From: Pseudomonas siliginis
GTDB lineage: Bacteria > Pseudomonadota > Gammaproteobacteria > Pseudomonadales > Pseudomonadaceae
NCBI RefSeq assembly: GCF_019145195.1
Contig: NZ_JAHSTW010000006.1
Span: 186,001-250,000 of the forward strand
DNA: 64,000 nt
Direction: 5' to 3'
Part shown: in pieces, positions 1-9,202 of the stretch
Position numbering within the stretch: the first letter of the stretch is position 1
Layout of the letters: every line of letters starts with the position of its first letter
Notes under the pieces: generated by a model
Databases searched by the model: none
What the model was told of the DNA's origin: nothing
What the model saw: only the letters and a program-made list of their open reading frames with translations
Translations under genes and position numbers: made by a program

Positions 1-1066
1 TGCACCTGACGCCCTGCTGCGCGAGATCACCAAGCTGGAAGAGAAAGGCGTACCAGTGCGCGAGCGCCTGCGTATCAGCCCGTCCTGCCCGCTGATCCTG
101 TCCTTCCACGTTGCGCTGGACCAGGCCCGTGAAAAGGCCCGTGGCGAGCTGAAGATCGGCACCACCGGTCGCGGCATCGGCCCGGCTTACGAAGACAAGG
201 TTGCCCGTCGTGGCTTGCGTGTCGGCGATCTGCTGAACATGCCGCGCTTCGAAGACAAGCTGCGTGAACTGGTGGATTACCACAACTTCATGCTGGTCGG
301 TTACTACAAAGAGCCAGCCATCGAATTCGAAAAGACCCTGGCCGAGTGCAAGGAATACGCTGAGCTGCTCAAGCCGCTGATGCTCGACGTGACTGCCGAG
401 CTGCACGATCTGCGTCGTGCCGGCAAGGACATCATGTTCGAAGGCGCGCAAGGTTCGTTGCTCGACATCGACCACGGCACCTACCCGTACGTGACCAGCT
501 CCAACACCACCGCAGGTGGCGTGGCGACCGGTTCGGGCGTTGGTCCGATGTTCCTCGACTACATCCTGGGCATCACCAAGGCCTACACCACTCGCGTCGG
601 TTCCGGCCCGTTCCCGACCGAGCTGTTTGACGAAGTCGGTGCGCACCTGGCCAAGCAAGGTCACGAGTTCGGCGCTACCACTGGCCGCGCCCGTCGTTGC
701 GGCTGGTTCGACGCCGTCATCCTGCGTCGCGCTATCGATGTGAACAGCATCTCGGGCATCTGCCTGACCAAGCTGGACGTACTCGATGGTCTGGAAACCA
801 TCAACATCTGCGTCGGCTACAAAGACGCGCAAGGCAATGCCGTTGCCCCGACCGATGCTGACAGCTACGTCGGCCTGCAGCCGGTGTACGAAGAAGTGCC
901 GGGCTGGAGCGAATCGACCGTGGGTGCCAAGACCCTGGAAGAGCTGCCGGCCAATGCTCGTGCCTACATCAAACGCGTTGAAGAGTTGATCGGCGCGCCG
1001 ATCGACATTATTTCGACGGGCCCGGACCGCAACGAAACCATCGTTCTGCGTCATCCGTTCGCTTGA
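1..1066 (+). CDS. purA: Adenylosuccinate synthetase, 3' part
   Basis: This is the C-terminal part of PurA, which converts IMP plus aspartate to adenylosuccinate using GTP, the first committed step of AMP synthesis in the cytoplasm. The frame is open from base 2 and stops at 1064-1066, so the start and the N-terminal GTP-binding loop lie outside the window. Visible family hallmarks are [14 protein letters not shown], the [21 protein letters not shown] stretch (which runs through the IMP-binding region), and [12 protein letters not shown]. The C-terminus ([10 protein letters not shown]) is intact, and a strong hairpin terminator follows. The GTG at 56 is inside the gene and is not a start. Confidence 0.97.
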   Translation, partial: APDALLREITKLEEKGVPVRERLRISPSCPLILSFHVALDQAREKARGELKIGTTGRGIGPAYEDKVARRGLRVGDLLNMPRFEDKLRELVDYHNFMLVGYYKEPAIEFEKTLAECKEYAELLKPLMLDVTAELHDLRRAGKDIMFEGAQGSLLDIDHGTYPYVTSSNTTAGGVATGSGVGPMFLDYILGITKAYTTRVGSGPFPTELFDEVGAHLAKQGHEFGATTGRARRCGWFDAVILRRAIDVNSISGICLTKLDVLDGLETINICVGYKDAQGNAVAPTDADSYVGLQPVYEEVPGWSESTVGAKTLEELPANARAYIKRVEELIGAPIDIISTGPDRNETIVLRHPFA

Positions 1067-1085
1067 TAAGTCGTTGATGTAAAAA

Positions 1086-1118
1086 ACAAAGGCCCCTTAA
1101 TCGGGGCCTTTGTCGTTT
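1086..1118 (+). terminator. Rho-independent terminator of purA
   Basis: An 11-bp perfect stem, ACAAAGGCCCC paired with GGGGCCTTTGT around a short TTAATC loop, is followed by CGTTT. It lies 20 bases after the purA stop and separates purA from the chemoreceptor gene. Confidence 0.85.
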
Positions 1119-1205
1119 ATGCCTGTTGGACGGCATGACCTTTGCTGTGAATCTGTCTACAAGAGTGCCATCAAATTAATGGCGTCAGAAGTAGAGGGAT
1201 TTAAA

Positions 1206-3140
1206 GTGTCAGCCGTTCTCTCACTGTTACAAAGCCGTTTGTTGCGGCCGGTGTTCGTTACCCTTGGTATCGCCCTTTTGGTGCAGGTGTTGGTGGCGGT
1301 TGCCCTGACGCGGAGCACGGTCACGGCGCTGGAAGCCGATCTGGCCGTGCGCCTGGGTGCCGACAGCCAGAAACTCTCCGGTGAACTGGAGCAGGCCGGG
1401 CGTGAAGTCACTTCAAGTCTTGATGCGTTATCGGCCAGCACTCGTCAGCGCCTGACGGTCGGCCTGTCCGCGCGTCTGAAAGAAGAGCAGGCGCAGCTGC
1501 GAGCGACGCTGGAAAAGGACCTGAAGGATTCGGCCAACGACATGGCGCAGTTGCTTGCATCCGTAGCGCCGCGTGCGATGTGGGACAGCGACGTGCCGAC
1601 GCTGTCGGAGTTCGCCCGCCGCGCCCAGCGCAATCCCAACGTGCTGTTCGTGGTGTATGACGACGCCACTGGCCAGCATCTGACCCGTTATCTCAACCGT
1701 GAAAACCCGATCAACAAGGCCTTGCTCGAAAAAGGTCAGGGTGAGCGTGCGCTGGATAAAGTGCTGGATGCGGCGAAGAACGATCCCTCAGTCTATTACC
1801 TCGAAGCCTCGATCAATCCCAATGGCGTGGAGATCGGCAAAGTGCTGATGGGCGTTTCCACAGCCTCGGTGGAAACCGATCTGGCCGAGCTCGACAAGCG
1901 CTTCCTGGCGCTGATTGCCAGCAGCGATCAATTGGTCGGTGACAGCCTCAAAGGCGCAGCGGCGGACAGTGCCAAAGCGATGCAGGCGCGTCTGCAATCG
2001 GCGCAGGGCACCGCTGGCGAAATGAAAGCCAACACCGCACAAACCGTTCAAGATGCTGCCGCGACACTGCGCTGGCGTATCGGCCTTGGCCTGGCACTGG
2101 TTGGTTGCGGCGTGCTGCTGTTGCTGGCCGTGGTGCTCGGTCATCGTGTGGTCAATCGTCTGAAAATGCTCAATGCGGCAATGGACGATCTGGCAGCGGG
2201 CGAGGGCGATCTGACCAAGCGTGTGCAGATCAACAGCAAGGATGAAATCGGCGACATGGCCTCGGCGGTCAATCGCTTTGTGGATAAATTGCAGCCGATC
2301 GTGCGCGAGGCGGGCGATGTCGCGCAGCGCACTGGTGTGGAAATCGGCGCGATGACTTTGCGCAACGCTGGCGCCGATGCGGCTGCCGGAATGCAGCGCG
2401 ATGAAGTTGCAGAAAGCCTGCGCGCGCTGTCGCAAATGGCAGACGAGGCGCAGTCGGAAAGTCAGGCGATGCAGGCGGCGCTGAAGCAGGTTGTCGATAT
2501 TCGTCAGGCCACCGATGAGAACACCCGGACTTCGGCGAAGGTTGGCAGCCTGATCGAAGCGCTGGCCGGGCAGGTCGATACCGGGGCGAAGGTTATCGAG
2601 CGACTGGCGCAGCAGAGCGAGCAGATCGAGGTGGTGCTGACGGTGATTCATGGCATCGCCGAACAGACCAACCTGCTGGCGTTGAACGCTGCGATCGAGG
2701 CGGCGCGGGCCGGTGAAACCGGGCGTGGGTTTGCCGTGGTGGCGGATGAAGTGCGTGCACTGGCGAGCAAAACGCAGAGCTCGACGGGTGATATCCAAGC
2801 GCACATCGTCGCTCTGCAGCAGGGCGCACGTGAGGCAGTCGAGGCGATTGGCCAGGCCGGACGGCAGGCCAGCGAAGGTTTGCTGGTCTTGCGCGACAGT
2901 GCGCGCTTGCAGCAATCAGTGCAGGCTTCGGTCGAGCAGGTGCATGCGGCGATAGGTCTGGCGACGCAAGCAGCAGCACATCAGGCGCAGGGTGCGCAGG
3001 CAGTGCGTGGGCGCGTCGAGACGATTCATGCACAGGCCGAGAAAGCGGCGCAGGCAGTGGTGGAAACCACGGCCAGTGGCAAGGTGCTGGATGGTCTGGC
3101 GGCGCAATTGAAAGCTAGCCTGGGGCAGTTCCGCGCTTAG
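1206..3140 (+). CDS. Methyl-accepting chemotaxis protein
   Basis: This is an inner-membrane chemoreceptor that would signal to CheA/CheW; its ligand is unknown. With the GTG start at 1206 the product has 644 residues: TM1 at about 13-34, a periplasmic domain to about 287, TM2 at about 289-312, a HAMP linker, and a cytoplasmic coiled-coil signalling domain. The conserved hairpin tip reads [19 protein letters not shown] from about residue 485. I chose GTG 1206 because AGAGGGA sits 6 bases upstream and the hydrophobic segment then lies at the usual place. An in-frame ATG at 1179 is the alternative. The frame extends further upstream into the purA terminator, which argues against an earlier start. 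The periplasmic region contains an amphipathic, alanine-rich stretch and no sensor fold I can name. Confidence 0.9.
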   Translation: MSAVLSLLQSRLLRPVFVTLGIALLVQVLVAVALTRSTVTALEADLAVRLGADSQKLSGELEQAGREVTSSLDALSASTRQRLTVGLSARLKEEQAQLRATLEKDLKDSANDMAQLLASVAPRAMWDSDVPTLSEFARRAQRNPNVLFVVYDDATGQHLTRYLNRENPINKALLEKGQGERALDKVLDAAKNDPSVYYLEASINPNGVEIGKVLMGVSTASVETDLAELDKRFLALIASSDQLVGDSLKGAAADSAKAMQARLQSAQGTAGEMKANTAQTVQDAAATLRWRIGLGLALVGCGVLLLLAVVLGHRVVNRLKMLNAAMDDLAAGEGDLTKRVQINSKDEIGDMASAVNRFVDKLQPIVREAGDVAQRTGVEIGAMTLRNAGADAAAGMQRDEVAESLRALSQMADEAQSESQAMQAALKQVVDIRQATDENTRTSAKVGSLIEALAGQVDTGAKVIERLAQQSEQIEVVLTVIHGIAEQTNLLALNAAIEAARAGETGRGFAVVADEVRALASKTQSSTGDIQAHIVALQQGAREAVEAIGQAGRQASEGLLVLRDSARLQQSVQASVEQVHAAIGLATQAAAHQAQGAQAVRGRVETIHAQAEKAAQAVVETTASGKVLDGLAAQLKASLGQFRA

Positions 3141-3159
3141 TGGTATCCGGGCTGGCCTC

Positions 3160-3223
3160 TTCGCGAGCAGGCTCGCTCCCACAGGGAAACTCAATCCATC
3201 GTGGGAGCGAGCCTGCTCGCGAA
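3160..3223. repeat. Inverted REP pair (REPIN-like)
   Basis: Two copies of the GAGCGAGCCTGCTCGC-type REP unit face each other around a spacer of about 18 bases. The pair lies between the convergent chemoreceptor and fbpB genes and ends 8 bases before the fbpB stop codon. Confidence 0.9.
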
Positions 3224-3230
3224 AACGGTA

Positions 3231-4796
3231 TCAGCGGCTCAGATACATCCGTGTCGTCAGCAAGTACACAGGCAGCCCGGACACTACAATCAACAACGCC
3301 GCATAAGGTGCCGCCGCCGCAAACTCGACATTCGCTGTATGCGCCCAGACCTCGGTCGCTAATGTATTGAGTCCGGTAGGGCTGAGCAGCAACGTTGCCG
3401 TCAGTTCCTTCATCGCATCAAGAAACACCAGCGCAAACGCCGCGCCCAGTGCCGGGAAAATGATCGGTAATGTCACCCGGCAAAACGCCGTGAACGACGA
3501 TGCGCCCAAGGTCCGCGCCGCTTCTTCCAGCTGCGGTGCAGCCTTGTTCAGCGCCGTACGGATCGGCGCCTGCGCCAGTGGCAGAAACAGCAGCGCATAG
3601 GCGATCAGCAGCAAGCCCGACGTCTGATACAGCACCGGCACGTAATGCAGGGCGAAATACACCAGCGTCAACGCAATCACCAGCCCCGGCAGCGCGTGCA
3701 GCAGATAAGGCAGGCGTTCGGCCCAGATTGCCAATTGGCCTTTATAGCGCACTACCAGCAGTCCGACCGGGACGGCCAGCACCAGACACAGCGCCGCGCC
3801 GCCCAACGACAGTGCCAGCGAAGACAGCAGCGCCTCAGTGATCGCAGCTATCGGGAACGCCGCCGATGAGCCGACCGCCAGCCAGTAGGCCAACATGCCC
3901 AGCGGAACGCCGCTGCCGATAATCGCCAGCAACAGGCAATACAACTGACCGAGCGCCGCCCACGGTCCAAGCTTTACCTGTTCAGCCTGTCGCGCTGCAC
4001 CCTGTCCGGTGCGCACATGCCGGCCCTTGCCACGCACCCGCAGTTCCAGCCACAACAGCAGCAGACACAGCGCCAGCAACACCGCCGAAAGCATCGCTGC
4101 GTTAGCGTTACTGAATTCCAGTTCGAATTGCTGGTAGATCGCCGTGGTAAAGGTCTGCAGGCCGATGATCGACAGCGCGCCGAATTCCACCAGCATGTGC
4201 AGGGCAATCAGCAGCGAACCGGCCAGCAGCGATGGCCACAGCAGCGGCAGGGTGACGCGGAAAAACACGCCCCAGCGATTCTGTCCCAGCGTGCGGGCGG
4301 ATTCTTCGAGAGAGGGATCGAGATTGCGCAGGGTCGCCGCGACTGGCAGGAAGATCAGCGGATACTTCGACAGGCTCATCACCAGAATCGCTCCGCCGAG
4401 ACCTTCGAACTGCGCACTCAGCGAGACCCAGGTGAAGCTGCTGACAAACGCCGGCACCGCAAACGGCAGGCACAGGATCACGCCCCACAGGCGTCGCCCC
4501 GGCAGATTGCTGCGCTCCAGCAGCCATGCCAGCGACAGACCGATCACGGCGCAGGTGATCGTCACGCCGACCATCAGTGCCAAGGTGTTGCGCAACAGGC
4601 CAAACACATACGGGCGCCACAGCAAATGCAGCGCCTCGGCCCAGCCGGCCTGCCAGGCTTTCAGTCCGACATAGGCCAGTGGCAGCAGGCTCAGTACCAC
4701 CAGTAGCAATACCGGCAGCACCAGCCAGATTGACGGCCGTTTGCGTCTTGGTACGTAACCCCCGCGCGCGGCGGGGGCCGATAACGATGCTGCCAT
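3231..4796 (-). CDS. fbpB: Ferric-iron ABC transporter permease (FbpB type)
   Basis: This is the inner-membrane permease of an Fe(III) ABC importer. The 521-residue protein is a fused double permease with about 12 hydrophobic segments. It has two EAA-type loops that contact the ATPase: EESARTLGQNRWGVFFRVTL in the first half and EEAARTLGASSFTAFCRVTL in the second. This duplicated layout is characteristic of FbpB/SfuB proteins. The start ATG overlaps the fbpA stop by one base (TGATG), so translation is probably coupled. The matching ATPase gene (fbpC) is not next to it. The gene ends 8 bases from a REP pair. Confidence 0.9.
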   Translation of the reverse strand: MAASLSAPAARGGYVPRRKRPSIWLVLPVLLLVVLSLLPLAYVGLKAWQAGWAEALHLLWRPYVFGLLRNTLALMVGVTITCAVIGLSLAWLLERSNLPGRRLWGVILCLPFAVPAFVSSFTWVSLSAQFEGLGGAILVMSLSKYPLIFLPVAATLRNLDPSLEESARTLGQNRWGVFFRVTLPLLWPSLLAGSLLIALHMLVEFGALSIIGLQTFTTAIYQQFELEFSNANAAMLSAVLLALCLLLLWLELRVRGKGRHVRTGQGAARQAEQVKLGPWAALGQLYCLLLAIIGSGVPLGMLAYWLAVGSSAAFPIAAITEALLSSLALSLGGAALCLVLAVPVGLLVVRYKGQLAIWAERLPYLLHALPGLVIALTLVYFALHYVPVLYQTSGLLLIAYALLFLPLAQAPIRTALNKAAPQLEEAARTLGASSFTAFCRVTLPIIFPALGAAFALVFLDAMKELTATLLLSPTGLNTLATEVWAHTANVEFAAAAPYAALLIVVSGLPVYLLTTRMYLSR

Positions 4797-5806
4797 CAGT
4801 TCAGGCCAACTTCGCGTTCCAGTTCCAGCGCTTCTTCAGCGTTGCCCAGATCCGCCGGGGTGACGTTCGGCGCTTCCAGTTCGCTGAACGGCTTGAGGCC
4901 GCGATCCGATTCCATGCCTTTGTGCAGCGGGTATTCAGCGGTGGTCTGAGTGATCACGCGCTGACCTTCTTCGCTGGCCATGAAGGCGAGGAATTGCTGG
5001 GCTTCTTTTGGATGTTTGCTGGATTTCAGCACGGCAGCGCTGGACACGGTGATCAAGCCGCCAGCGTCGCCGCCGGTGAAGTAATGCAGTTTGGAATCGA
5101 GCTTGCCTTTCTCGCGTTGCAGGGCGAACCAGTAGTAGTTGTTCACCAGCACGGTAGCGACTTCGCCGTTTTCCACCGCTTTGAGCGCGACCATGTTGTT
5201 GCTGTAGGTCTTGCCGAACGCGCGCAGGCCGGTCAGCCATTCTTCGGCGGCGTCACGACCGTGCAGCTTGATGATCGCTACGGCCTGCTCCTGGAAGGCG
5301 CCGCTGGTCGGAACGAAGCCGACCTTGCCCTGCCACTGCGGCTCGGAGAATTCCATCACCGATTTCGGCAGGTCTTTTTCATCGATCAGTTTCGGATTGA
5401 ACGCGACCACGCGGACGCGGGCGGTAACGCCGATCCAGGTGCCATTGGCGGCGACGTATTTTTCCGGCAGAACTGCCAGCGTGGCGTCATCGGCCTTGGC
5501 CAGCAGACCCTGTTCGCCGAGGTTATTCAGCGGCGGCGACTCTTCGGTGTAGATCACATCGGCGGGCGAGCGGTCGCCCTCTTCGATGATCTGGCTGGCG
5601 AGCTGGTTGCTGCTGCCTTTGCGCACGTTGACGTGGATGCCGGTCTTGGCTTCGAAAGCCTTGGCAATCGCGTCGCCGACTTCCTTGTGCTGGCCGTTGT
5701 AGAGAGTCAGGGAAACCGCATCGGCAGCCTGGGTGAGGGGAGTGGCGAGTGCCAGGCCGAGGAGGGTAAAGGTCAGGCCTCGGCGCAGGGTATTTCGAAA
5801 CGTCAT
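4796..5806 (-). CDS. fbpA: Ferric-iron-binding periplasmic protein (FbpA type)
   Basis: This is the periplasmic iron-binding protein that delivers Fe(III) to FbpB. The 336-residue precursor has a Sec signal peptide with likely cleavage after TQA (residue 27). The mature part starts with a typical binding-protein strand (SLTLYNGQH). The paired tyrosines in NNYYW (about residues 224-225) are the expected iron ligands of the FbpA/FutA family. It is the first gene of a two-gene operon with fbpB, and a Fur-box-like sequence lies about 40 bases upstream of the start, so iron repression is likely. Confidence 0.92.
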   Translation of the reverse strand: MTFRNTLRRGLTFTLLGLALATPLTQAADAVSLTLYNGQHKEVGDAIAKAFEAKTGIHVNVRKGSSNQLASQIIEEGDRSPADVIYTEESPPLNNLGEQGLLAKADDATLAVLPEKYVAANGTWIGVTARVRVVAFNPKLIDEKDLPKSVMEFSEPQWQGKVGFVPTSGAFQEQAVAIIKLHGRDAAEEWLTGLRAFGKTYSNNMVALKAVENGEVATVLVNNYYWFALQREKGKLDSKLHYFTGGDAGGLITVSSAAVLKSSKHPKEAQQFLAFMASEEGQRVITQTTAEYPLHKGMESDRGLKPFSELEAPNVTPADLGNAEEALELEREVGLN

Positions 5807-5843
5807 TCGCAGGGTTCCTCACTGTCGCATTGCAAAAACTTGC

Positions 5844-5862
5844 AACAATGATAAACGATATT
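5844..5862 (-). promoter_or_regulatory. Fur-box-like operator of fbpAB
   Basis: AACAATGATAAACGATATT matches the 19-bp Fur consensus GATAATGATAATCATTATC at 13 of 19 positions by hand alignment. It sits about 38 bases upstream of the fbpA start, where an iron-regulated promoter is expected. Confidence 0.65.
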
Positions 5863-5933
5863 GTTTCTCAAGTGCGCCTTGTGGGGCGACTGGCGATCCT
5901 GTAGGGATGGCGAAATTCAGGAAGCCAGAAACG

Positions 5934-5959
5934 CAAAAACCCGCTTTCGCGGGTTTTTG
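5934..5959 (-). terminator. Terminator of the first tRNA-Leu unit
   Basis: CAAAAACCCGC pairs with GCGGGTTTTTG around a 4-base loop. Read on the minus strand it lies just downstream of the tRNA and has a U tract. It is A/T-rich on both sides, so it may also act in the other direction. Confidence 0.8.
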
Positions 5960-5991
5960 GGAAATCCAAGGCCTGAACCTTGAATTTGAAT

Positions 5992-6078
5992 TGGTGCCCA
6001 GAAGAAGACTCGAACTTCCACGACCGTAAGGTCACCAGCACCTGAAGCTGGCGTGTCTACCAATTTCACCATCTGGGC
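5992..6078 (-). tRNA. tRNA-Leu(CAG), copy 1
   Basis: This 87-base leucine tRNA has an encoded CCA. The acceptor stem is GCCCAGA/TCTGGGC. The D-arm begins TGGTGAAATTGGTAGACACG, the anticodon loop is TTCAGGT (anticodon CAG), and a long variable arm (typical of class II tRNA) is followed by the GTTCGAGTC T-loop. It has its own promoter and terminator and is nearly identical to the copy about 270 bases upstream on the same strand. The acceptor stems differ by a compensated base pair at 7:66 (A-T here, G-C in the other copy). Confidence 0.97.
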
Positions 6079-6113
6079 AATCATCGCAAGCGTTGCCGCT
6101 GTTGATGTGGCGC

Positions 6114-6142
6114 ACTATACGGAGGCCTTTTTGATCTGTAAA
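6114..6142 (-). promoter_or_regulatory. Sigma-70 promoter of tRNA-Leu copy 1
   Basis: On the minus strand TTTACA (6142-6137) and TATAGT (6119-6114) are separated by exactly 17 bases. The promoter ends about 35 bases before the tRNA 5' end. The GC-rich bases after the -10 element (GCGCC) resemble a stringent discriminator. Confidence 0.8.
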
Positions 6143-6195
6143 CCCCTGATTTGGTTTTAATAAATCAGTGTGAGCAAAAGCTTTCCTGCAAACGC

Positions 6196-6220
6196 AAAAA
6201 ACCCGCTTTCGCGGGTTTTG
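6196..6220 (-). terminator. Terminator of the second tRNA-Leu unit
   Basis: AAAACCCGC pairs with GCGGGTTTT around a 4-base loop, with a U tract on the minus strand. It has the same core as the terminator at 5934-5959. Confidence 0.78.
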
Positions 6221-6258
6221 TGTGAGTCTTGAAACTGATCTAGTCTCAAACTCGAAAT

Positions 6259-6345
6259 TGGTGCCCAGGAGAAGACTCGAACTTCCACGACCGTAAGGTC
6301 ACCAGCACCTGAAGCTGGCGTGTCTACCAATTTCACCACCTGGGC
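6259..6345 (-). tRNA. tRNA-Leu(CAG), copy 2
   Basis: This 87-base leucine tRNA also has anticodon CAG, a long variable arm and an encoded CCA. It differs from copy 1 by the G-C pair at the base of the acceptor stem (GCCCAGG/CCTGGGC). It lies upstream of copy 1 on the same strand, with a separate promoter and terminator, so the pair looks like a duplicated transcription unit. Confidence 0.97.
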
Positions 6346-6381
6346 ATCATCGAAAGCGCTTGTGCGTCGTCGATGGCGCGC

Positions 6382-6410
6382 ACTATACGGAGCGTCTTTT
6401 TAACTGTAAA
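6382..6410 (-). promoter_or_regulatory. Sigma-70 promoter of tRNA-Leu copy 2
   Basis: TTTACA (6410-6405) and TATAGT (6387-6382) are 17 bases apart on the minus strand. The hexamers and spacing are the same as in the copy 1 promoter. Confidence 0.8.
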
Positions 6411-6571
6411 CCCCTGCCGCAGAAAAAACTGAATTTTTTTACCAGTGGCGTTCAAAACGGTATCGGAGCGTCGATACAGGGCCTTGTCAGGCCCTTATAG
6501 AGTCGGAAATTTCCCGTTTCCCGGCGCCTATGCCAAACTAACCCGCATATAGACAAGGTGAAAACTCTCTA

Positions 6572-9202
6572 ATGGCCGATTGGCAGTCCCTCGATCCCGA
6601 GGCCGCTCGTGAAGCGGAAAAATACGAAAACCCTATTCCCAGCCGCGAACTGATCCTGGCGCACCTCGCCGATCGGGGTTCGCCTGCTGCCCGCGAGCAA
6701 CTGGTCGAAGAGTTTGGTCTGACCACAGAAGACCAGATCGAGGCCCTGCGCCGCCGCTTGCGCGCCATGGAGCGCGACGCTCAACTGATCTACACCCGCC
6801 GTGGCACTTACGCGCCGGTAGACAAGCTCGACCTGATCCTCGGCCGCATCAGCGGTCACCGTGACGGTTTCGGCTTCCTGGTGCCGGACGACGGCAGCGA
6901 CGACCTGTTCATGAGCCCGGCGCAAATGCGTCTGGTGTTCGACGGTGACCGTGCGCTGGCCCGGGTTTCCGGGCTCGACCGTCGTGGTCGCCGTGAAGGC
7001 GTGATCGTCGAAGTGGTTTCCCGCGCTCACGAAACCATCGTCGGCCGCTACTTCGAAGAAGGCGGCATCGGTTTCGTCGTTGCCGACAATCCGAAGATCC
7101 AGCAGGAAGTGCTGGTCACCCCGGGCCGCAACGCCAATGCGCAGATCGGTCAGTTCGTCGAGGTGAAAATCACCCACTGGCCAACGCCGCGCTTCCAGCC
7201 GCAAGGCGATGTGGTCGAAGTGGTCGGCAACTATATGGCGCCGGGCATGGAAATCGACGTTGCCCTGCGCACGTACGATATTCCGCACGTCTGGCCTGAG
7301 GCGGTTGTGAAAGAAGCCGCCAAGCTCAAGCCGGAAGTTGAAGAAAAAGACAAAGAAAAGCGCATCGACCTGCGTCATCTGCCGTTCGTCACCATCGACG
7401 GCGAAGACGCCCGCGACTTCGACGATGCGGTCTACTGCGAAGCCAAACCGGGCAAGCTGCGTCTGTTCTCCGGTGGCTGGAAGTTGTATGTGGCGATTGC
7501 CGACGTTTCCAGTTACGTGAAGATCGGCTCGGCGCTGGACAACGAAGCTCAGGTTCGCGGCAACTCGGTGTACTTCCCCGAGCGCGTGATTCCGATGCTG
7601 CCGGAGCAACTGTCCAACGGCCTGTGCTCGCTGAACCCGCAAGTCGATCGTCTGGCCATGGTTTGCGAGATGACCATCTCCAAGTCCGGCGAAATGACCG
7701 ACTACTGCTTCTATGAGGCGGTGATCCATTCCCACGCTCGTCTGACCTATAACAAGGTCAGCGCGATGCTGGAAACGCCGAAGGCTACCGAAGCGCGCAA
7801 ATTGCGCGGCGAGTACACCGACGTCGTGCCGCACCTCAAGCAGCTCTACGCGTTGTACAAGGTATTGCTGGCCGCCCGTCACGTGCGTGGCGCGATCGAT
7901 TTCGAAACCCAGGAAACCCGGATCATCTTCGGCTCCGAGCGCAAGATCGCCGAAATCCGTCCGACGGTGCGCAACGATGCGCACAAGCTGATCGAAGAGT
8001 GCATGCTGGCGGCCAACGTGGCCACTGCCGAATTCCTCAAGAAGCACGAAATCCCTGCGCTGTATCGCGTTCACGCTGGTCCGCCGCCAGAGCGTCTGGA
8101 AAAACTGCGCGCGTTCCTCGGTGAGCTCGGCCTGTCCCTGCACAAAGGCAAGGACGGTCCGTCGCCGAAGGATTATCAGGCTTTGCTCGCGAGCATCAAG
8201 GATCGTCCGGATTTCCACCTGATCCAGACTGTGATGCTACGTTCGTTGAGTCAGGCGGTGTACAGCGCTGAAAACGATGGCCACTTCGGCCTGAATTACG
8301 AAGCCTATACCCACTTCACTTCGCCGATCCGTCGTTATCCGGACCTGCTCACGCACCGCGCGATCCGCAGCGTGATCCATTCGAAACAGGACACCCCGCA
8401 CGTTCGTCGTGCCGGTGCGATGACCATTCCGAAAGCGCGCATCTATCCGTACGACGAGGCGGCGCTGGAGCAGCTTGGCGAGCAGTGCTCGATGAGCGAG
8501 CGTCGTGCCGACGAAGCGACCCGTGACGTGGTGAACTGGCTCAAGTGCGAGTTCATGAAGGATCGCGTCGGCGAATCGTTCCCGGGCGTGATTACCGCCG
8601 TTACCGGCTTTGGTCTGTTCGTCGAACTGACCGATATCTACGTCGAAGGCCTGGTGCATGTCACCGCGCTGCCGGGCGATTACTATCACTTCGATCCTGT
8701 GCATCACCGCTTGGCGGGCGAGCGCACCGGTCGCAGTTTCCGTCTTGGCGACACCGTTGAAGTGCGGGTCATGCGCGTCGACCTCGATGAGCGCAAGATC
8801 GACTTCGAGATGGCCGAGAAAACCATCAGCGCGCCGATCGGTCGCAAGAAACGTGGCGCCGAACCCGCTGCGCCTGCTGCCAAAGCTGCGGAAGAAAAGG
8901 CTCCAGCGAAAACCGCCAGCCGTCGTCCGGCCAAGGAAAAGGTCGCCGAAGCCTATCGCCCGAGCGATGCCGTGGCGAAAAACGCCGAGCTGCGCAAAAG
9001 CCGTGAATTGAAGAAGGCCTTGCTGGCCGATGCGAAAAACGGTGGTAAAGCGGCGTCCGGGGGAAAGACCGGACGGTCGGCGCCTGACAGGGCGACCGAC
9101 GGCAAGCCAGCCAAGCCGAGCAAACACCGTAAGGGCCCGCCAAAAGCGGGTTCCGCTCCAGCCAAAAGTGGCGGGGCGCGTAAACCGAAGGCGAAGTCAT
9201 GA
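6572..9202 (+). CDS. rnr: Ribonuclease R
   Basis: This is a processive 3'-5' exoribonuclease that degrades structured RNA and takes part in RNA quality control, tmRNA-tagged mRNA decay and stress survival. The 876-residue protein has an N-terminal helix-turn-helix-like part, cold-shock/OB domains, the RNB catalytic domain with the metal-binding motif DGEDARDFDDA from about residue 276, an S1 domain at about 664-745 (ITAVTGFGLFVEL), and a long Lys/Ala-rich tail. This order and length fit RNase R rather than RNase II. The start is ATG 6572. Its stop overlaps the rlmB start by four bases (ATGA), giving an rnr-rlmB operon as in other gammaproteobacteria. Confidence 0.96.
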   Translation: MADWQSLDPEAAREAEKYENPIPSRELILAHLADRGSPAAREQLVEEFGLTTEDQIEALRRRLRAMERDAQLIYTRRGTYAPVDKLDLILGRISGHRDGFGFLVPDDGSDDLFMSPAQMRLVFDGDRALARVSGLDRRGRREGVIVEVVSRAHETIVGRYFEEGGIGFVVADNPKIQQEVLVTPGRNANAQIGQFVEVKITHWPTPRFQPQGDVVEVVGNYMAPGMEIDVALRTYDIPHVWPEAVVKEAAKLKPEVEEKDKEKRIDLRHLPFVTIDGEDARDFDDAVYCEAKPGKLRLFSGGWKLYVAIADVSSYVKIGSALDNEAQVRGNSVYFPERVIPMLPEQLSNGLCSLNPQVDRLAMVCEMTISKSGEMTDYCFYEAVIHSHARLTYNKVSAMLETPKATEARKLRGEYTDVVPHLKQLYALYKVLLAARHVRGAIDFETQETRIIFGSERKIAEIRPTVRNDAHKLIEECMLAANVATAEFLKKHEIPALYRVHAGPPPERLEKLRAFLGELGLSLHKGKDGPSPKDYQALLASIKDRPDFHLIQTVMLRSLSQAVYSAENDGHFGLNYEAYTHFTSPIRRYPDLLTHRAIRSVIHSKQDTPHVRRAGAMTIPKARIYPYDEAALEQLGEQCSMSERRADEATRDVVNWLKCEFMKDRVGESFPGVITAVTGFGLFVELTDIYVEGLVHVTALPGDYYHFDPVHHRLAGERTGRSFRLGDTVEVRVMRVDLDERKIDFEMAEKTISAPIGRKKRGAEPAAPAAKAAEEKAPAKTASRRPAKEKVAEAYRPSDAVAKNAELRKSRELKKALLADAKNGGKAASGGKTGRSAPDRATDGKPAKPSKHRKGPPKAGSAPAKSGGARKPKAKS

